From NCBI RefSeq assembly GCF_902459465.1, contig NC_047062.1, positions 33,761,922 through 33,825,921 on the forward strand: 64,000 bases of DNA, in the 5' to 3' direction. Below, piece after piece: positions 33,701 to 42,150 of this stretch. Within the stretch, counting starts at the first letter, position 1. Each line of letters starts with the position of its first letter. This stretch comes from Asterias rubens. Its lineage: Eukaryota; Echinodermata; Asteroidea; Forcipulatida; Asteriidae. Under the pieces are notes generated by a model. The model worked only from the letters and a program-made list of their open reading frames with translations, was not told the DNA's origin and made no database searches. Position numbers and translations under genes: made by a program.

Positions 33701-33795
33701 CTCTTGTGCCAGGTCAGGACCGGGATGATATAATGCAGGAGATTACCATTAAACCTCGTGGAAGATGTAGAAATTATCTCACCAAAACTCGTTAG
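24631..33795 (+). CDS. CYP46A1-like: Cytochrome P450, CYP46A1-like (cholesterol 24-hydroxylase type), complete
   Basis: Thirteen exons join in phase to 1515 bases (504 residues and stop): 24631-24770, 26000-26065, 26544-26625, 27158-27318, 28696-28834, 29364-29477, 29641-29875, 30194-30266, 30698-30782, 31117-31227, 31604-31695, 33456-33528 and 33652-33795. All introns are GT-AG. Residues about 10-33 are a membrane anchor, followed by the proline hinge HIPGPPR. The I-helix has FAGQETS, the K-helix ETLR, the PERF-type motif is DPERF, and the heme loop [10 protein letters not shown] supplies the cysteine ligand. Length and motifs are intact, so the enzyme is likely active as an ER mono-oxygenase. 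Similarity to CYP46A1 (YGPV, NKxxF, SANLMAF, WPPAFGT) suggests a sterol substrate; the exact substrate is inference. Confidence 0.92.
24935..25052 (-). repeat. Retroelement-like 3' end with poly(A)
   Basis: An att/ttattt-rich start, then tcggcagaaaaacacataca and a run of about 28 A. This looks like the end of a retroposed sequence in P450 intron 1. The family was not identified. Confidence 0.35.
26000..26065 (+). CDS. CYP46A1-like: P450 exon 2
   Basis: 66 bp, phase 2 to phase 2, encoding (D)[20 protein letters not shown] and EQ. It aligns with the SFLLGHL...FLDWAKKYG stretch of CYP46A1. An acceptor at atgtcag and donor gtaagt fit; the later cacag would put a stop in frame. Confidence 0.85.
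26140..26410 (+). repeat. Fragment shared with 28880-29160
   Basis: cccccatacggcgaactgtg and tacaaactactt-ctgatag recur at about 28910-28950, followed by similar cagcccacgtt-catttccc text. It is probably the 3' part of a LINE; both copies are in P450 introns. Confidence 0.45.
26544..26625 (+). CDS. CYP46A1-like: P450 exon 3
   Basis: 82 bp encoding (Q)[20 protein letters not shown] and LEPNFIK, matching the KKYGPVVRV...VIVTSPE segment of CYP46A1. Phase 2 in, phase 0 out. Confidence 0.87.
27158..27318 (+). CDS. CYP46A1-like: P450 exon 4: B-C region
   Basis: 161 bp, phase 0 to 2. [20 protein letters not shown] is followed by [13 protein letters not shown] and [10 protein letters not shown], the C-helix region (family: VFGERLFGQGL, QRRVIDLAF). 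Confidence 0.9.
27430..27800 (+). mobile_element. LINE reverse-transcriptase C-terminal fragment
   Basis: An open frame at 27483-27797 carries the typical tail of non-LTR RT proteins: [16 protein letters not shown], then [20 protein letters not shown], then [19 protein letters not shown]. This matches the RRx(L/F)xx(L/I)CxxYK...RTDxYKFS...RxxxxWNxLPxxxRN...SFKxxL pattern. It is truncated, and sits in P450 intron 4. Confidence 0.65.
28696..28834 (+). CDS. CYP46A1-like: P450 exon 5
   Basis: 139 bp, phase 2 to 0. Encodes [20 protein letters not shown] and then [16 protein letters not shown], matching the LMETFNEKAEQLV...TAMDILAK segment of CYP46A1. Confidence 0.9.
28870..29165 (+). mobile_element. 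LINE 3' end, truncated
   Basis: Contains the cttaagacccacctgtttac (LKTHLF-type) end, then taaagcgcattgagaatac and a ttcttattattatcat tail. These are common features of LINE 3' termini. It sits in P450 intron 5. Confidence 0.5.
29364..29477 (+). CDS. CYP46A1-like: P450 exon 6
   Basis: 114 bp, phase 0 to 0, beginning [20 protein letters not shown] and ending YTPWKR. The family equivalent starts AAFGME. Confidence 0.9.
29641..29875 (+). CDS. CYP46A1-like: P450 exon 7: region before the I-helix
   Basis: 235 bp, phase 0 to 1. Includes [20 protein letters not shown] and [14 protein letters not shown], and ends DEFFTFFFA(G), the start of the I-helix. Confidence 0.92.
30194..30266 (+). CDS. CYP46A1-like: P450 exon 8: I-helix oxygen-activation motif
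   Basis: 73 bp, phase 1 to 2, completing AGQETS and continuing [19 protein letters not shown]. The Glu-Thr pair is the proton-relay position; vertebrate CYP46A1 has AGHETS. Confidence 0.92.
30500..30610 (-). repeat. tRNA-derived SINE fragment
   Basis: The minus strand reads GCAAAGGTCGTGGGTTCGAG and TCCCACCCGAGTAATATGCC, the box B and start of the tail of the family at 2.9 kb. It lies in P450 intron 8. Confidence 0.55.
30698..30782 (+). CDS. CYP46A1-like: P450 exon 9
   Basis: 85 bp, phase 2 to 0: (R)[20 protein letters not shown] and AKLEYLTM, matching the EVDEVIG...DLGRLQYL segment. Confidence 0.9.
31117..31227 (+). CDS. CYP46A1-like: P450 exon 10: K-helix ExxR
   Basis: 111 bp, phase 0 to 0. 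[20 protein letters not shown] contains the ETLR motif; the exon ends with [10 protein letters not shown]. Confidence 0.92.
31604..31695 (+). CDS. CYP46A1-like: P450 exon 11: PERF-type motif
   Basis: 92 bp, phase 0 to 2. [20 protein letters not shown] is followed by PERFN. The next intron (1.76 kb) holds the TIR element at 31891-33283. Confidence 0.92.
31891..33283. mobile_element. 1.39-kb TIR DNA transposon (Harbinger-type TSD), non-autonomous
   Basis: Perfect 45-bp inverted ends start GGCGCGCGGTCCATTTAGGG and continue to CCACGATTG (31891-31935 and 33239-33283). The ends are flanked by TTA on both sides (31888-31890 and 33284-33286). A 3-bp TWA duplication is typical of PIF/Harbinger. Inside are subterminal AAACGATT repeats and open frames up to 129 codons with no recognisable transposase. 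It is inserted in P450 intron 11, and exons 11 and 12 remain spliceable. Confidence 0.85.
33456..33528 (+). CDS. CYP46A1-like: P450 exon 12: heme-binding loop
   Basis: 73 bp, phase 2 to 0. [18 protein letters not shown] contains the F-x-x-G-x-x-x-C-x-G heme-thiolate signature with all key residues. Confidence 0.93.
33652..33795 (+). CDS. CYP46A1-like: P450 exon 13: C-terminus and stop
   Basis: 144 bp beginning [20 protein letters not shown] and ending TKTR then TAG. It corresponds to the QMEVKVVMAKLLQRLEF...VPGQ region of the family. Confidence 0.9.
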   Translation: MEVRLIIGRLLHNFNFTLVPGQDRDDIMQEITIKPRGRCRNYLTKTR

Positions 33796-33962
33796 AATTG
33801 AATTGACAGAAGTAATTAAATGGATGTCATCATCGCCAAAACAATGTAGCTAGTTTGTGTGTCTTAATTTTTAAGTTTTTTAAAATTATCCTTAAGTATG
33901 AGTTTCAAAATGACCTAATTGAAAGTTGAAACACTGACTACACAGTATTCATAATAATTAAA

Positions 33963-33968
33963 AATAAA
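33963..33968 (+). promoter_or_regulatory. Likely poly(A) signal of the P450 gene
   Basis: An AATAAA 168 bp after the P450 stop codon lies in an A-rich stretch. The position is plausible for a short 3' UTR. Confidence 0.45.
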
Positions 33969-34304
33969 AAAAATCATTTTATATTTCATGCAACGATGAT
34001 TGATATGAAGCTATTGTCATGCTTTGGAGATTGGTTTTTAATAGTTTAATTGTTGGTTTCGACCTCAAATACTTTGTATTACCACTCAAATAATACTGCG
34101 TTGCAAACACATAAAACAAAAGGTTTATGGATGACGATATTCAGTGTATCCTTTATTTTAGCAACAGGCTGAGCTCAACAATAACGGCTTTGAAGATCCT
34201 ATGTCAGCTGTTGTCATATTGTATCCATACAATATCAAAATAATTAGTCCTATCAATCAACAACCACTTGGGAAACCGACGTGTTTGGTTTTTATTTTAT
34301 TTAT

Positions 34305-34337
34305 TTATTTATTTTTCTTTGGGGGGGGGGGGGGGGC
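34305..34337. repeat. T-rich and G-run low-complexity tract
   Basis: A tttattt stretch runs into about 16 consecutive G. The tract is prone to indel error and quadruplex formation. It lies downstream of the P450 gene. Confidence 0.8.
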
Positions 34338-34439
34338 ACATTTTCCCTTTGTGGAACTCCAGGCCAATAAATACTGTGTAATTTCCGTTTACATTTCAGC
34401 GCTCTTGTTTTGTTATTATGGCGTGACTGTAAAGACAAA

Positions 34440-37127
34440 TAAATAATGGGTAAATGGAAACCTAAACTTCTGTGTACTTTTCAAATTTGTGGTTCAGTTA
34501 CTTTTGGAAACGTTTCATTTCCTTCAGTTTGTCTTGAAAACGTGTAGGCCAGGCACGTCCCCATCCGTACATAGTCTCCATAGGGGTGCACCGCCACAAC
34601 TCCCCTGAATACAGTGCAGAATGCTAAATACTAAAAGAAAATACGATAACAACAATACTTAGAAGTCTCTAGTTGTTTACAGTAAAAGGGAAACTATTCA
34701 TTGACTCCCGATCTGTTATCCTGTGGTCTTGGTGAGCACAGGACATGGTGAGATCTAAATCAGAGAAACAGAGCGCCCGCTAGCGTTCGTTCATTACAAG
34801 CGTGTACAGTTTTTACCGTGCATAATCGAGGTCATAATCGGAACGTTGGTTGTGTGTGACCGCGCAACACCAATGGTCTTGGAACCAAGACTAGCATCAT
34901 GACTGCCGGGGTAGCCCGAGTCGATGAGCTAGTCTTTTTTTGTCGCTACTGCGCGCAGTATACTCCGCTCGGCTTGTTGCTGATGCACGTCCCGTGGTGG
35001 CGCTGTGAGCAAGGAATCAACAACAAACAAGTGGTCCATGTGATGTGGGCAGATAATATTTCATAGAATTACACCAAAACGAGCGAGCACATTTTCCTAC
35101 GGTAAGTGAAACAACTGGGGGAAAATCTCGACATGAAAACCTGTGTTTCTATTCGAAAAATGTTTGTTTCACCTTCGAATTCGATACAATACTGTAAGGG
35201 ATATACATATCCTGGTGTCTAGCCCAGGTTGGAGTCCTCCGTTGCAGGGCTACTTGGTGTCATGTCATGTGTTTTCAGTAGGATAACAGGAACATTTTTC
35301 ACAATAAAAAACTAAAGGATTTAAAAAAAAATCATCTATCCAACTTGATTTTAAAAAAAATCATCTATCCAACTTTTTTTACAATGACACTTACACTTCA
35401 TCGTATGTTGAAATCTTAAAAGTTTTGTTTTTCTGTTGCGAGAGATAATCCACTGTTTACAATGCTAATGCATGTACGACATTTGAGCGACGTCATATGT
35501 TTTCAAACCTTTCATATTTACTTGAATATTCAGAAGCTAGTAAGTAGTATGGCGTGCAAAATAAATAAAAAAGCTCATTCAATTACTATTAAACAAATTT
35601 AATTACATTTTTGTTCCAAGACATATGGCTACTTGGTTAGAATCCGGAGATATCGCAAGGCATGACAGTAAAACACCCCAACCCCCTTAAAGCACAAGCA
35701 CTTCAAAACAATCTGTTTTCCCCCATTTCAGACCAGCAATGTTTGGTTTCAGGAGTAATAATAAACCAATCTGTTATATTTTCTCTCTAATGTAGACATA
35801 TTTATTTATTACATTTATCAGAATTTATTACTGTCTGCAGTTAATCCAAAAGAAAATTGTTTTTCATTTTCACTTAATTTTTATTGAATTTTGTCCCCAT
35901 ATTGGCACACCATAGAATCCCAAATAGCAACCACATCAAGTGATCTATCTAGTGACTAAAGAAGAATGAAACTCAATCTAGCAAATGATAATTTTGATTT
36001 GAAATTTAGAGGTTGGATGATGTTTCTTAAACTCATTTAATTGTTGGCATAATAATGCACTAGTGATTTCTAACAAAATTCATTATTTTATAAATGTTTG
36101 AGCAGAACCTACGACAGGAAACTTTATTCTCAGCATGATTAAGCCTGACGAAAATACAGAGTTTGAGTAAACAGCAGAGCTTCTGTCACCGGTGGAGCTT
36201 GCACAGTCTCGTGGTAAATGGGAATTAAAGTTTGGGTTTGAAAACACATGAGGGTTGATAACATATGATGCTACGATACAAGTTACAACTAACTAAATTA
36301 ATATTTAAAGCCATTGGACACTTTCTGAACAGAACGAAAATTAAAAGTTCACAGATTTAAAAATGACAAGTGTAGTCGTGGTTCAATATCCAGCTAGGGC
36401 CGTGTGAGTAGAGTTGTGCTTTGGTGCTCTCTTATGCAATGAGGAGTTTTCTCTGGGCCCTCTGGTTTACCTCCCTGCTCCCAGAAAACTCAAACACTTT
36501 CAATCTCAGGCTGTGCACGATGGCTGTGTATGAGTTGATGTGGCTGACTGCCAAGGGTACCCTTGCATGCCAGCAGCTCAGAAACAATGTGGCCACATCC
36601 TTCACAGTTCAGCTTCTCAGCTGTGAGTAAGTATGAGTCGCCTCCCCAATAATTATTGTTATTGTTGTTGTTACTATTATAAAGTGACAGTTTTAACAAC
36701 AAACTATGTCCTGCTTTGTAGAGCCTCACTCGAGTCAAGCGATTTTGGCTACGCCTGTTTCTGTACAAGAGAAAAATAGTGTGTCAAAGAATGGGATCAT
36801 TGGGGATTCCCCTAAGTCCAAAGAGCTTGACCATTTGGCCATCAATCAATCCGCCGCTGAGACAGCAGGGGTCCGTCGTGCTGATCTCCTGTGTCCAAGT
36901 CCTACAGCCCCATGCCACATGTGATCAATTTCGCTAGGCCGGCCAATTTATTGGGCCCAGGATGATCGAGGGCGGCCTCTACATGTAGGTCTCTTCCAGC
37001 CAGGAGCCGATACAAGCCTCCCCTGAACACAGTAGAAAAAACTTGAACAGTTCCCCTTTTACAAGCCATGAATATTAAAAACTTGTATGAGTTAATTAAG
37101 TAATGAGTTCTCGATTTCTCCTGACAG
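34440..37127. other. P450 to THOC1-like interval
   Basis: A CpG-richer stretch at 34.85-35.1 kb ends in a donor-like cctacg|gtaagtg at 35101, so it may be an untranslated first exon. An exon-like segment at 36511-36626 (atctcag acceptor, gtaagt donor, 35 codons from ATG 36520) and an open frame at 36724-36924 do not resemble THOC1 or any family I know. I cannot assign them. Confidence 0.35.
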
Positions 37128-37202
37128 CATATCCTAGAGAGAGAGAGAGGAACATTGGAACATATGGAAGAATGAAGCCTGTCCAAGCTACATCAGAGAA
37201 CA
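37128..37202 (+). pseudogene. THOC1-like: THOC1-like exon block a
   Basis: Starts HIL, then a (GA)n tract shifts the frame, after which EHWNIWKNEACPSYIRE follows. THOC1 has HILNTEENWNSWKNEGCPSF here. Acceptor ctgacag, donor gtaaga. Confidence 0.7.
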
Positions 37203-37521
37203 GTAAGACCAAGAAATTCAAGACTCCAATGTGATTATACCTTGACAAATTTTATTTTTTATGGAAATGGATTAAGCTGTTACAAATTGCTTAAAACCAA
37301 AAGGACCTATGGTTTTTATGATTTTAACAAATAGTTAATGACGTGACGTTAAGACCCTAGCAGAGTCTTTCTCTGTAGCCTTCGAGAAAGACTTCGATTA
37401 ATTTTAGCAACTATATTTTTAAAGACAGTTTCAACTTGTTTTATGTTTATTCGAGGGTTAAAATGAAATTTTAAAGTTTAGCAATGTTTACCATTTGGTA
37501 TTATTTTGATTTCTTTTCAGT

Positions 37522-37554
37522 CCTGTAAATGCTGCAGCACAGCCCAAACCAAGG
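37522..37554 (+). pseudogene. THOC1-like: THOC1-like exon block b (33 bp)
   Basis: In the phase required by blocks a and c it reads (H)PVNAAAQPKP, a short linker. Acceptor ttttcag, donor gtaagt. The assignment rests on phase continuity. Confidence 0.5.
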
Positions 37555-37640
37555 TAAGTTGATATTATTATTTTTCCATCAGTTAGGGGTTTCTTCTCAT
37601 TACTTTTGAGTGCTTTTATAACAGCACAAGAAGCCTAAGG

Positions 37641-37760
37641 CTTTACGTTCAATGCGAAGGAAGGAGCAATAATGTAATAATGTCTTGCTTAAGGACACAA
37701 GTGTCAAGAGCTGGACTCGAACCCACACTCTGCTGATCAGAAACACCAGAGCTTGAGTTC
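37641..37760 (-). repeat. ACTTGTGT-type SINE fragment
   Basis: The minus strand shows a box B, GTGTGGGTTCGAGTCCAGCT, followed by gacacttgtgtccttaagca-agac. Same family as 46480-46580. Confidence 0.6.
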
Positions 37761-37771
37761 AGTGGTCTTAA

Positions 37772-38080
37772 AGGCAGTGGACACTATTGGTAGCTACTCA
37801 AAATAATTATTATCATAAAATATTACTTGGTAACGAGAAAAGTGGAGAGGTTGATGGTATAAAACGTTCTGAGAAACAGCTTCCTCTGAAGTTCTGAGTT
37901 TTTGAGAAAGAAGTAATTTTCTATGAATTTGATTTTGAGAACTCAAATTTAGAATTTGAGGTCTCTAAATCAATCATCTGAAAGCACACAATTTCGTGTG
38001 TCAAGGGTGTTTTTTTTCTGTCATAGTTATCTCGCAACTCCGACGACCAATCCAGCTCAAATTTTCACAGGTTTGTGAAA
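37772..38080 (+). mobile_element. TTAA-MITE copy 1 (5' part)
   Basis: Starts aggcagtggacactattggt after TTAA and runs to ttttcacaggtttgtgaaac, where it is truncated. It lies between THOC1-like blocks b and c. Confidence 0.75.
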
Positions 38081-38410
38081 CAAAAGTCAGCGTCAGGACC
38101 AGCCAACATTTTCTCCAAGTGGTTCAGCTGGCTAGTTCAGAGTTGAAAAGCATTAATATTTTATTTGAAATATTGACTTGTAAATAATAAGCTGACAGAC
38201 TAGTGAAATGACAAGCTAACTGGTCCTGCTGGCTCATCACTAAAGCTAAGGACAAACCCTGATTGTGCCCCAAGTGGAATTTAAATTTAGAGTTAAAAGG
38301 TGATGAAAAGTACCACTTTGCCAACCAAACCAATGATGTTTCTTGGTGTCAAAGTAAGATTGCTTTACAAGAACTTGATGTGTAATTTGTTAGTCATTGT
38401 GTTTGATCAG

Positions 38411-38550
38411 AGCCAGGAAGCGAAGCTTAGGGGAGGAGCTTAGAATCAGCACCCCCCCAACAAGAAGATTGATATGGGAAGCCCTGAGCTGACAAGACTC
38501 TGGAATATCTGCCCTGACAATCTGGATGCATGCCGTGCTAAAATCAGAGG
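38411..38550 (+). pseudogene. THOC1-like: THOC1-like exon block c
   Basis: Reads [17 protein letters not shown] up to a C7 run, then in the next frame [20 protein letters not shown] and [14 protein letters not shown]1 carries GPTKKILMGNEELTRLWNLC at this point. One extra C would restore the frame. Acceptor gatcag, donor gtaaga. Confidence 0.78.
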
Positions 38551-38952
38551 TAAGACCATGACATCTGCCCTCAAGTTGTGGCGATGTATGTTTAGTAAAG
38601 CCTTTTTCCAATACTCTTTTTCCCTGCAGGCCTTTTCATACTATGATCGCTTCCGGTCTACCCCAAAATGTAGCTCCACAATACCTTGCAGGAAAATACT
38701 GAATGTTGAAGCGCTTAGAGCGACACTGAGTGACAAATATAAGCGCTAAACGGTGACAGTTAATGTGTTTAACCCACTGTTGTTTAATGTAAGTTTTGAA
38801 ATGTTTTTTCATGTTTGTACCTTGGTTTTGCCTGAATAAATAATTTTATTATTGATAGCAGAGACAGCGCTATAACATTTACCTTGTACATTTACCTTAA
38901 ACATTTGCTTGTATTTAAGGTTTCAATTTCCTGGTTGTGTTTTGATTAACAG

Positions 38953-39031
38953 CAAACCACAACTGAGGAGTTGAAGATGGAGGAGCCAGTTGATGTTACA
39001 AATGACGACTTGCTCAAGGGAGAGAATGATG
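38953..39031 (+). pseudogene. THOC1-like: THOC1-like exon block d
   Basis: 79 bp beginning QTTTEELKMEEPVDVTNDDL and ending LKGEND, phase 0 in and 1 out. THOC1 has an acidic segment ending NDALLKENES before its death domain. Its own frame is open. Confidence 0.68.
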
Positions 39032-39529
39032 GTGAGTATCTATGTCAAGATATGACCTCCCGAATGTAGGAATTAGGGTGATCTGGTCGTCATATTGAAT
39101 GTACTGAAACCAAAGCCATGTTTAAGAGACCCTTTTCGGTGCTGACGTTTAGGTGACATGGTCAAAGTAAATGTACTCTTCTCAAAACCAGTTATACATC
39201 AAACATTTCAAAATATCTTCTTTGTCATTACCTTCTTCTGGAAATAAATTACCTTCTTCTGTGAACTTCACAACCGTAGCTCGCAAGCCTGAGGAAACCT
39301 GTAAGTGAGGGTGCTTGCAACGTGCACTTCTTTTCCATGCATTACCAATCCTAGTACAGGAGAACTCATTAGACATCTTCATCGACACTCTCACTAAGCA
39401 CTACAAAAGCCATCTCATCCATACAATGTGCATAAGCTGGTGTGATGTGTCTTTAGACATTATTTTGCCGGCTCAACTATACAGACAAATACAGAGGGAG
39501 CTACCGCTTTATGTCCCATCTGAAGGACA

Positions 39530-39650
39530 AAGCAATAAGGGTAAAGTTTATAGCTCTAGGACATAAGTGCTGCGACTAGGACTCAAATCAACACTCTGCT
39601 GATCAGAAATGCCACTGTTTGGGTCTGGTGCTCATAACCCCTCGGTCATG
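39530..39650 (-). repeat. ACTTGTGT-type SINE fragment
   Basis: Contains ccatctgaaggacaaagcaa, then taggacataagtgctgcgac and aacactctgctgatcagaaa. This is the inverse of the box B side seen at 41815. Confidence 0.5.
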
Positions 39651-39780
39651 ACTCCATCCACACATTATTAATTACTTGGGGATTTCTTTTTTTACCCCAG
39701 ATACAATTACATACATACATACATACAACTAAATATTTGTAAAGCGCCTTTACATCAAGATCAAAGCACTACAACATTAG

Positions 39781-40010
39781 AGAAGGAGCCAGTTGATGCA
39801 GTCATCGCTCGCCTATGTGACAACTGGAAGACGCTAGCATCGGAGTTGAGCCTCACCGAAGACGTGATCACCATCATCCAGACGGAGAATCTAGAAGTAA
39901 AGGAGCAATCCAAGGCTATGTTAACTGCTTGGATGAATGGAGAGGGAGACCAGGCTACTAGGGATGACCTGACTAAAGCTGTGATGGAGAGTGGACTGAA
40001 AGACAACTGA
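39781..40010 (+). CDS. THOC1-like: THOC1-like death-domain exon with stop
   Basis: 230 bp, open to TGA. EPVDAVIARLCDNWKTLASE starts the death-domain helices, and AWMNGEGDQATRDDLTKAVM and ESGLKDN end them. THOC1 has GEQWKILAPYLEMKDSEI, AWQDQEG and NALNKSGLSDL in the same order. This block and block d join in phase (G|AG) and show no decay. Confidence 0.78.
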
Positions 40011-40149
40011 GAGTCTAAGAGTAACTATCAATATTAATAGGAATAGTAGACTTGCGGGTACAACCATGTGAAAAAAGTTTTTATTTACTCTTATTACTCT
40101 TATTCTCCAAACCATGCAAAGCATCAAACACCAACTGAGGGTCTGTCAG

Positions 40150-40384
40150 AGAGCCCTGCATCTTAAATAATAGACCAGTCCTCTACAACTATATAGTTGT
40201 AGAGGACGGGGTCGATTTCACAAAGAGTTAGGACTAGTCCTAATTTAGGACTAGTCCTAGGAGATATACACATTGCATGGATAGTCCTAAGTTAGGACAA
40301 GTAACTGGTCCTAACTCGAGATAAGACTAGTCCTAACTTTTTGTGAAATCCACCGCTGGTCTATTATTTAAGACGCAGGGCTCT
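40150..40384. mobile_element. Nested palindromic MITEs
   Basis: The outer element has 29-bp inverted ends (40150-40178 and 40356-40384, one mismatch) starting agagccctgcatcttaaata. A perfect 30-bp palindrome (40178-40207) follows its left end. An inner element (40214-40350) starts gatttcacaaagagttagga, ends ttttgtgaaatc and is packed with ggactagtcc palindromes. The inner family also occurs at 11430-11575. Confidence 0.75.
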
Positions 40385-40454
40385 ACAAAAAACAGCGCTT
40401 GTGATTTCTCAGTATTTGGTGTGTTTTGGGTTGAACAAAGAATAATTTACTTGA

Positions 40455-40525
40455 GTGGGGCTTGAAGCTACGACCTCCATACTAAGCTGCTGGTGCTCTA
40501 CCAACTGAGCTATCTATCCCTGTGT
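40455..40525 (-). repeat. tRNA-like sequence (SINE head or tRNA pseudogene)
   Basis: The minus strand reads GGGATAGATAGCTCAGTTGG and TAGAGC, a near-perfect A box with D-arm, followed by GGTCGTAGCTTCAAGCC, a degraded B box. The anticodon stem does not pair, so it is probably not a working tRNA gene. Confidence 0.55.
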
Positions 40526-40734
40526 TGGCAGTCTCTGTAGTTCGAAAATAACTCAGAGGTGCCAGTCATACTGTTAAAACATTCTTTCCCATATTCACAA
40601 AAATTTGAGAGGAATTTTTTGCCCTTTACCTACAATTTGATTCCATTGATCCCTTGCAAAGTGCAGAACGCACCGTTTCACAATGTGCGTCTTCCAGTTG
40701 GCCATTTGGAAGGCAATTTCTTTGTGAACATATT

Positions 40735-40800
40735 CGACTCCTAAATGGTGGACATGACATGCACATGCAAGTGCGTTGAGTGTTATGCAAGGAGTCAATA
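40735..40800. mobile_element. Half copy of the 6.8-kb MITE
   Basis: aaatggtggacatgacatgc, then gcaagtgcgttgagtgttat and gcaaggagtc match the right arm of the element at 6767-6988. Confidence 0.6.
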
Positions 40801-41523
40801 GACTTGAGCAGCTCTAAAGGCAGGTTCTATCACATATTAATCTCCAGTCCACAATAAACTCAACTTTTGGGTCGCTGATAGTATTGAACCAATTTAATAC
40901 TAGGGCCCAATTTCATGCAGCTGCTTAGCGGCCAACTTGTGCTTACTGCACAAGTTTCTAGTGTAAGACGACAAAAAGGCATGTGAACCTTCCAGAGCCT
41001 CCTGTTTAAAAATGAATGCCTTTACATTGAAATCAATGGTAAACGCGCAAGCTGGCGACCTTATTTGCTTGCTACTTTGTAAAAACCACTTGTCTACCCA
41101 AGTTAGCAGATCTGGAAAGTTGGGCCTTGACATCATCACCACAATAATCTTGGTTGGGCCATTTTGGGAGTCACCTAAGGGCCTGCATAGTTTTTATACA
41201 ACTTATTTTTTACAAACAGACAGCTGCACAATTTTTTTTTTCTGAGTTTGTAACTGATGCATTTTAGAAAGCCGAAAGAAAAACAAGCTTTGATTTTAGG
41301 TACAATATGATTGTATCATTATAATTGTTATTGACTGATTCAATGTCTGTTGTATTCAAATTATTAGTCTGTAGAATAATGTATCGATGGTGTTTTGATG
41401 CAACGTTTAAGAAATAATGATTGAATTCCACGGTCTTTTCTTGGTTTGAACAGTAAAAATTTGTTTTCTTGTTCATGCATTCCGAAGCTTGTGCATCAGT
41501 TATGTTAACCTGTCCCCAAACCC

Positions 41524-41742
41524 AAGCTTGCTTAGCAGATGAGTTCATCTTTCTCGCATCCAAAGCTTGCTTAGCAGATGCGTTTACCAGTCGTCCAACT
41601 GAAGCTTGCTTATCGGATGAGTTTACCTGTCCCCCTACCCTAATTTGCAGATGAGTTCGTTTGTCTCTCAACCAAAGCTTGCTTAGCAGATGCGTTTTAA
41701 TACCTGTTGCCAAACACAAGCTTGCTTATCAGATAAGTTTAT
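41524..41742. repeat. About 39-bp minisatellite with AAGCTTGCTTAGCAGATG core
   Basis: The core recurs at 41524, 41563, 41602, 41675 and 41718; one copy near 41640 is degraded. The period is divisible by three, so both strands stay open (61 and 151 codons). I treat those frames as by-products. Confidence 0.8.
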
Positions 41743-41814
41743 GACCATGCTACTATCAAGTCTATAATATTGCTTATTTAAAATGTCATGTGCAATGGAA
41801 CTCTTCTTTAGATG

Positions 41815-42150
41815 TTGTGACCAAGCAGACAAGGTAGAGCACCAACCTATTTGGCTTTGGTGTTTCTGATTAACAGTGTGGGTTCAAGTCCCGGTCGTTA
41901 CACTTGTGTCCCTGAGTAAGCAACTTAACTGTAGTTGCTTCTCTCTCCCCAGGGGTTAATGGTTACATGATGTGGCAGGCAGAGATGGTTCTAGTAATTG
42001 CTTTAGTGCATTAGCGCATAGTTGCACAGGCTGTATACTCCTCAGGGTGCTGAGATGTAAGGACTGAATAAGCGTCCCACAGTGACCATGGGTATAATAT
42101 TAGAAGCGCTTTGCTACACCCTTTGGGTGTGAAAAGCGCTTTTTATAAAA
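41815..42150 (+). repeat. tRNA-derived SINE, near full length
   Basis: Box A area ttgtgaccaagcagacaagg-tagagc, box B GTGTGGGTTCAAGTCCCGGT, body cacttgtgtccctgagtaag, ctctctccccaggggttaat, gctgtatactcctcagggtg, and an end with agcgctttgctacacccttt. This is the best-preserved copy of the family in the window. Confidence 0.7.

Larger units (their letters stand above)
37128..40010 (+). pseudogene. THOC1-like: THOC1-like C-terminal fragment with death domain, frame-broken
   Basis: THOC1 is the THO-complex subunit that couples transcription with mRNA export and has a C-terminal death domain. Five exon-like blocks in order match its C-terminal half: 37128-37202, 37522-37554, 38411-38550, 38953-39031 and 39781-40010. 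All have GT-AG borders. Blocks 1-3 agree in phase (2, 2) but contain two frameshifts, one in a GA repeat (37137-37149) and one in a C7 run (38452-38458). Blocks 3 and 4 do not join in phase: roughly 80 residues of THOC1 between them are absent. No N-terminal exons were found upstream. It could be a decayed duplicate, or a real gene damaged by assembly indels; both indels are in tracts prone to sequencing error. Confidence 0.72.

Noticed and set aside
38551-38749. Continuation of the THOC1-like frame beyond block c
   Set aside because: The frame stays open past the gtaaga donor, but the residues no longer resemble THOC1.
40455-40525. Functional tRNA gene on the minus strand
   Set aside because: The D-arm is good, but the anticodon stem and T-arm are mismatched.
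41264-41719. 151-codon minus-strand ORF
   Set aside because: Half of it is the 39-bp minisatellite, which is open on both strands; the rest is low-complexity.
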